DNA of 64,000 nucleotides, taken from the NCBI RefSeq assembly GCF_008365275.1, contig NZ_CP043504.1, positions 2,108,001 to 2,172,000 on the forward strand, read 5' to 3'. The DNA comes from Protaetiibacter larvae. GTDB lineage: Bacteria; Actinomycetota; Actinomycetes; Actinomycetales; Microbacteriaceae. Numbering within the stretch: position 1 is the first letter of the stretch; every line of letters begins with the position of its first letter. The notes below the pieces were generated by a model. It saw only the letters and a list, made by a program, of their open reading frames with translations, was not told where the DNA came from and did no database searches. The position numbers were made by a program, and so were the translations under genes. Shown here in pieces: positions 63,805 through 64,000 of this stretch.

Positions 63805-64000
63805 GCGCGTCCTCCCCCGCGTCGCCGCAGCAGCTGCGTGACCGCGACGCCCCCGAGAGAGCGCACCGAGACGAGTGTGCGCAGACGCTCGCGCCGGCTC
63901 TTGCCGTTGTCCATCGAGCTGCGCAGCTCGTCGACGGCCACCCAGACACGGTCGGCATCCGCCTTCGCGGGGTCGCCCGGCGCGAACACCGCGCGGTCGA
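63801..64000 (-). CDS. C-terminal end of a gene running off the window
   Basis: The frame is open to base 64000 and stops at 63801 (ATGA overlap with the FHA gene). The last 60 or so residues read [38 protein letters not shown] and end in [10 protein letters not shown]. Similar tails occur on large membrane-bound transglutaminase (TgpA-like) proteins of actinobacteria, which often neighbour FHA genes. The identity is a guess from a short fragment. Confidence 0.4.

Overview
The window is very GC-rich, uses GTG and ATG starts freely, and is packed with 1-4 nt start/stop overlaps. Gene order (dxr, rseP, ispG, proS, nusA, ylxR, infB, rbfA in a row), an actinobacterial DeoR-DeoC-aldehyde dehydrogenase operon and palindromic repeats containing GGTTGAGTAGC all point to an actinomycete of the order Micrococcales, most likely Microbacteriaceae. 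This is an inference from gene content; no rRNA or tRNA gene is present to confirm it.

Layout. 1-5.4 kb: two Pro/Ala/Gln-rich proteins (the first cut by the window edge), a transglutaminase-like protein, a J-domain protein with a NERD-like C-terminus, and pabC. 5.4-6.2 kb: an unusually long gap between convergent genes. 6.2-12.5 kb: SNF2-type helicase, small membrane protein, M20 peptidase, Crp/Fnr-type regulator with a divergent SDR, and a glycerophosphodiesterase. 12.6-17 kb: operon SorC/DeoR regulator - deoC - full aldehyde dehydrogenase - half-length, non-catalytic aldehyde dehydrogenase. 17-22 kb: SRPBCC protein, then a unit reading TetR - truB - membrane protein, and a second reading membrane protein - ribF - MFS exporter. 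22-31 kb: DHA2 drug exporter divergent from the TetR gene, ketopantoate reductase-like protein, nucleoside kinase-like protein, mutY, mutM, a lower-GC reverse transcriptase gene (27415-28977), an LLM oxidoreductase and a GNAT enzyme. 30.6-46.8 kb: translation and isoprenoid block (rbfA, infB, ylxR, nusA, proS, ispG, rseP, dxr), interrupted by an ECF sigma factor with a membrane partner, two lipoproteins, LtrA, GNAT and DUF2330 genes. 46.9-60.3 kb: FKBP lipoprotein, two GABA-type transaminases, an HELLH membrane protein, OsmC, asparaginase, a class III aminotransferase with a complete spermidine/putrescine ABC transporter, and alanine dehydrogenase. This looks like a nitrogen-scavenging island for polyamines, GABA, asparagine and alanine. 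60.3-64 kb: EccC/FtsK-like ATPase, zinc-ribbon/FHA protein and the end of a further gene.

Most notable items. (1) A stand-alone reverse transcriptase of the Abi/DRT (antiphage) type, compositionally foreign, inserted as a single gene between mutM and an oxidoreductase. (2) Several palindromic repeat families, one present twice as a 72-bp near-perfect hairpin, and one forming the 3' end of an aldehyde dehydrogenase gene exactly where a fused two-domain (ALDH16-like) enzyme appears to have been split. (3) Nineteen genes with a TANNNT -10 box exactly 6-7 nt before the start codon, predicting leaderless transcripts. (4) A TetR operator pair 30 bp apart that should control both an exporter and, through overlapping genes, truB.
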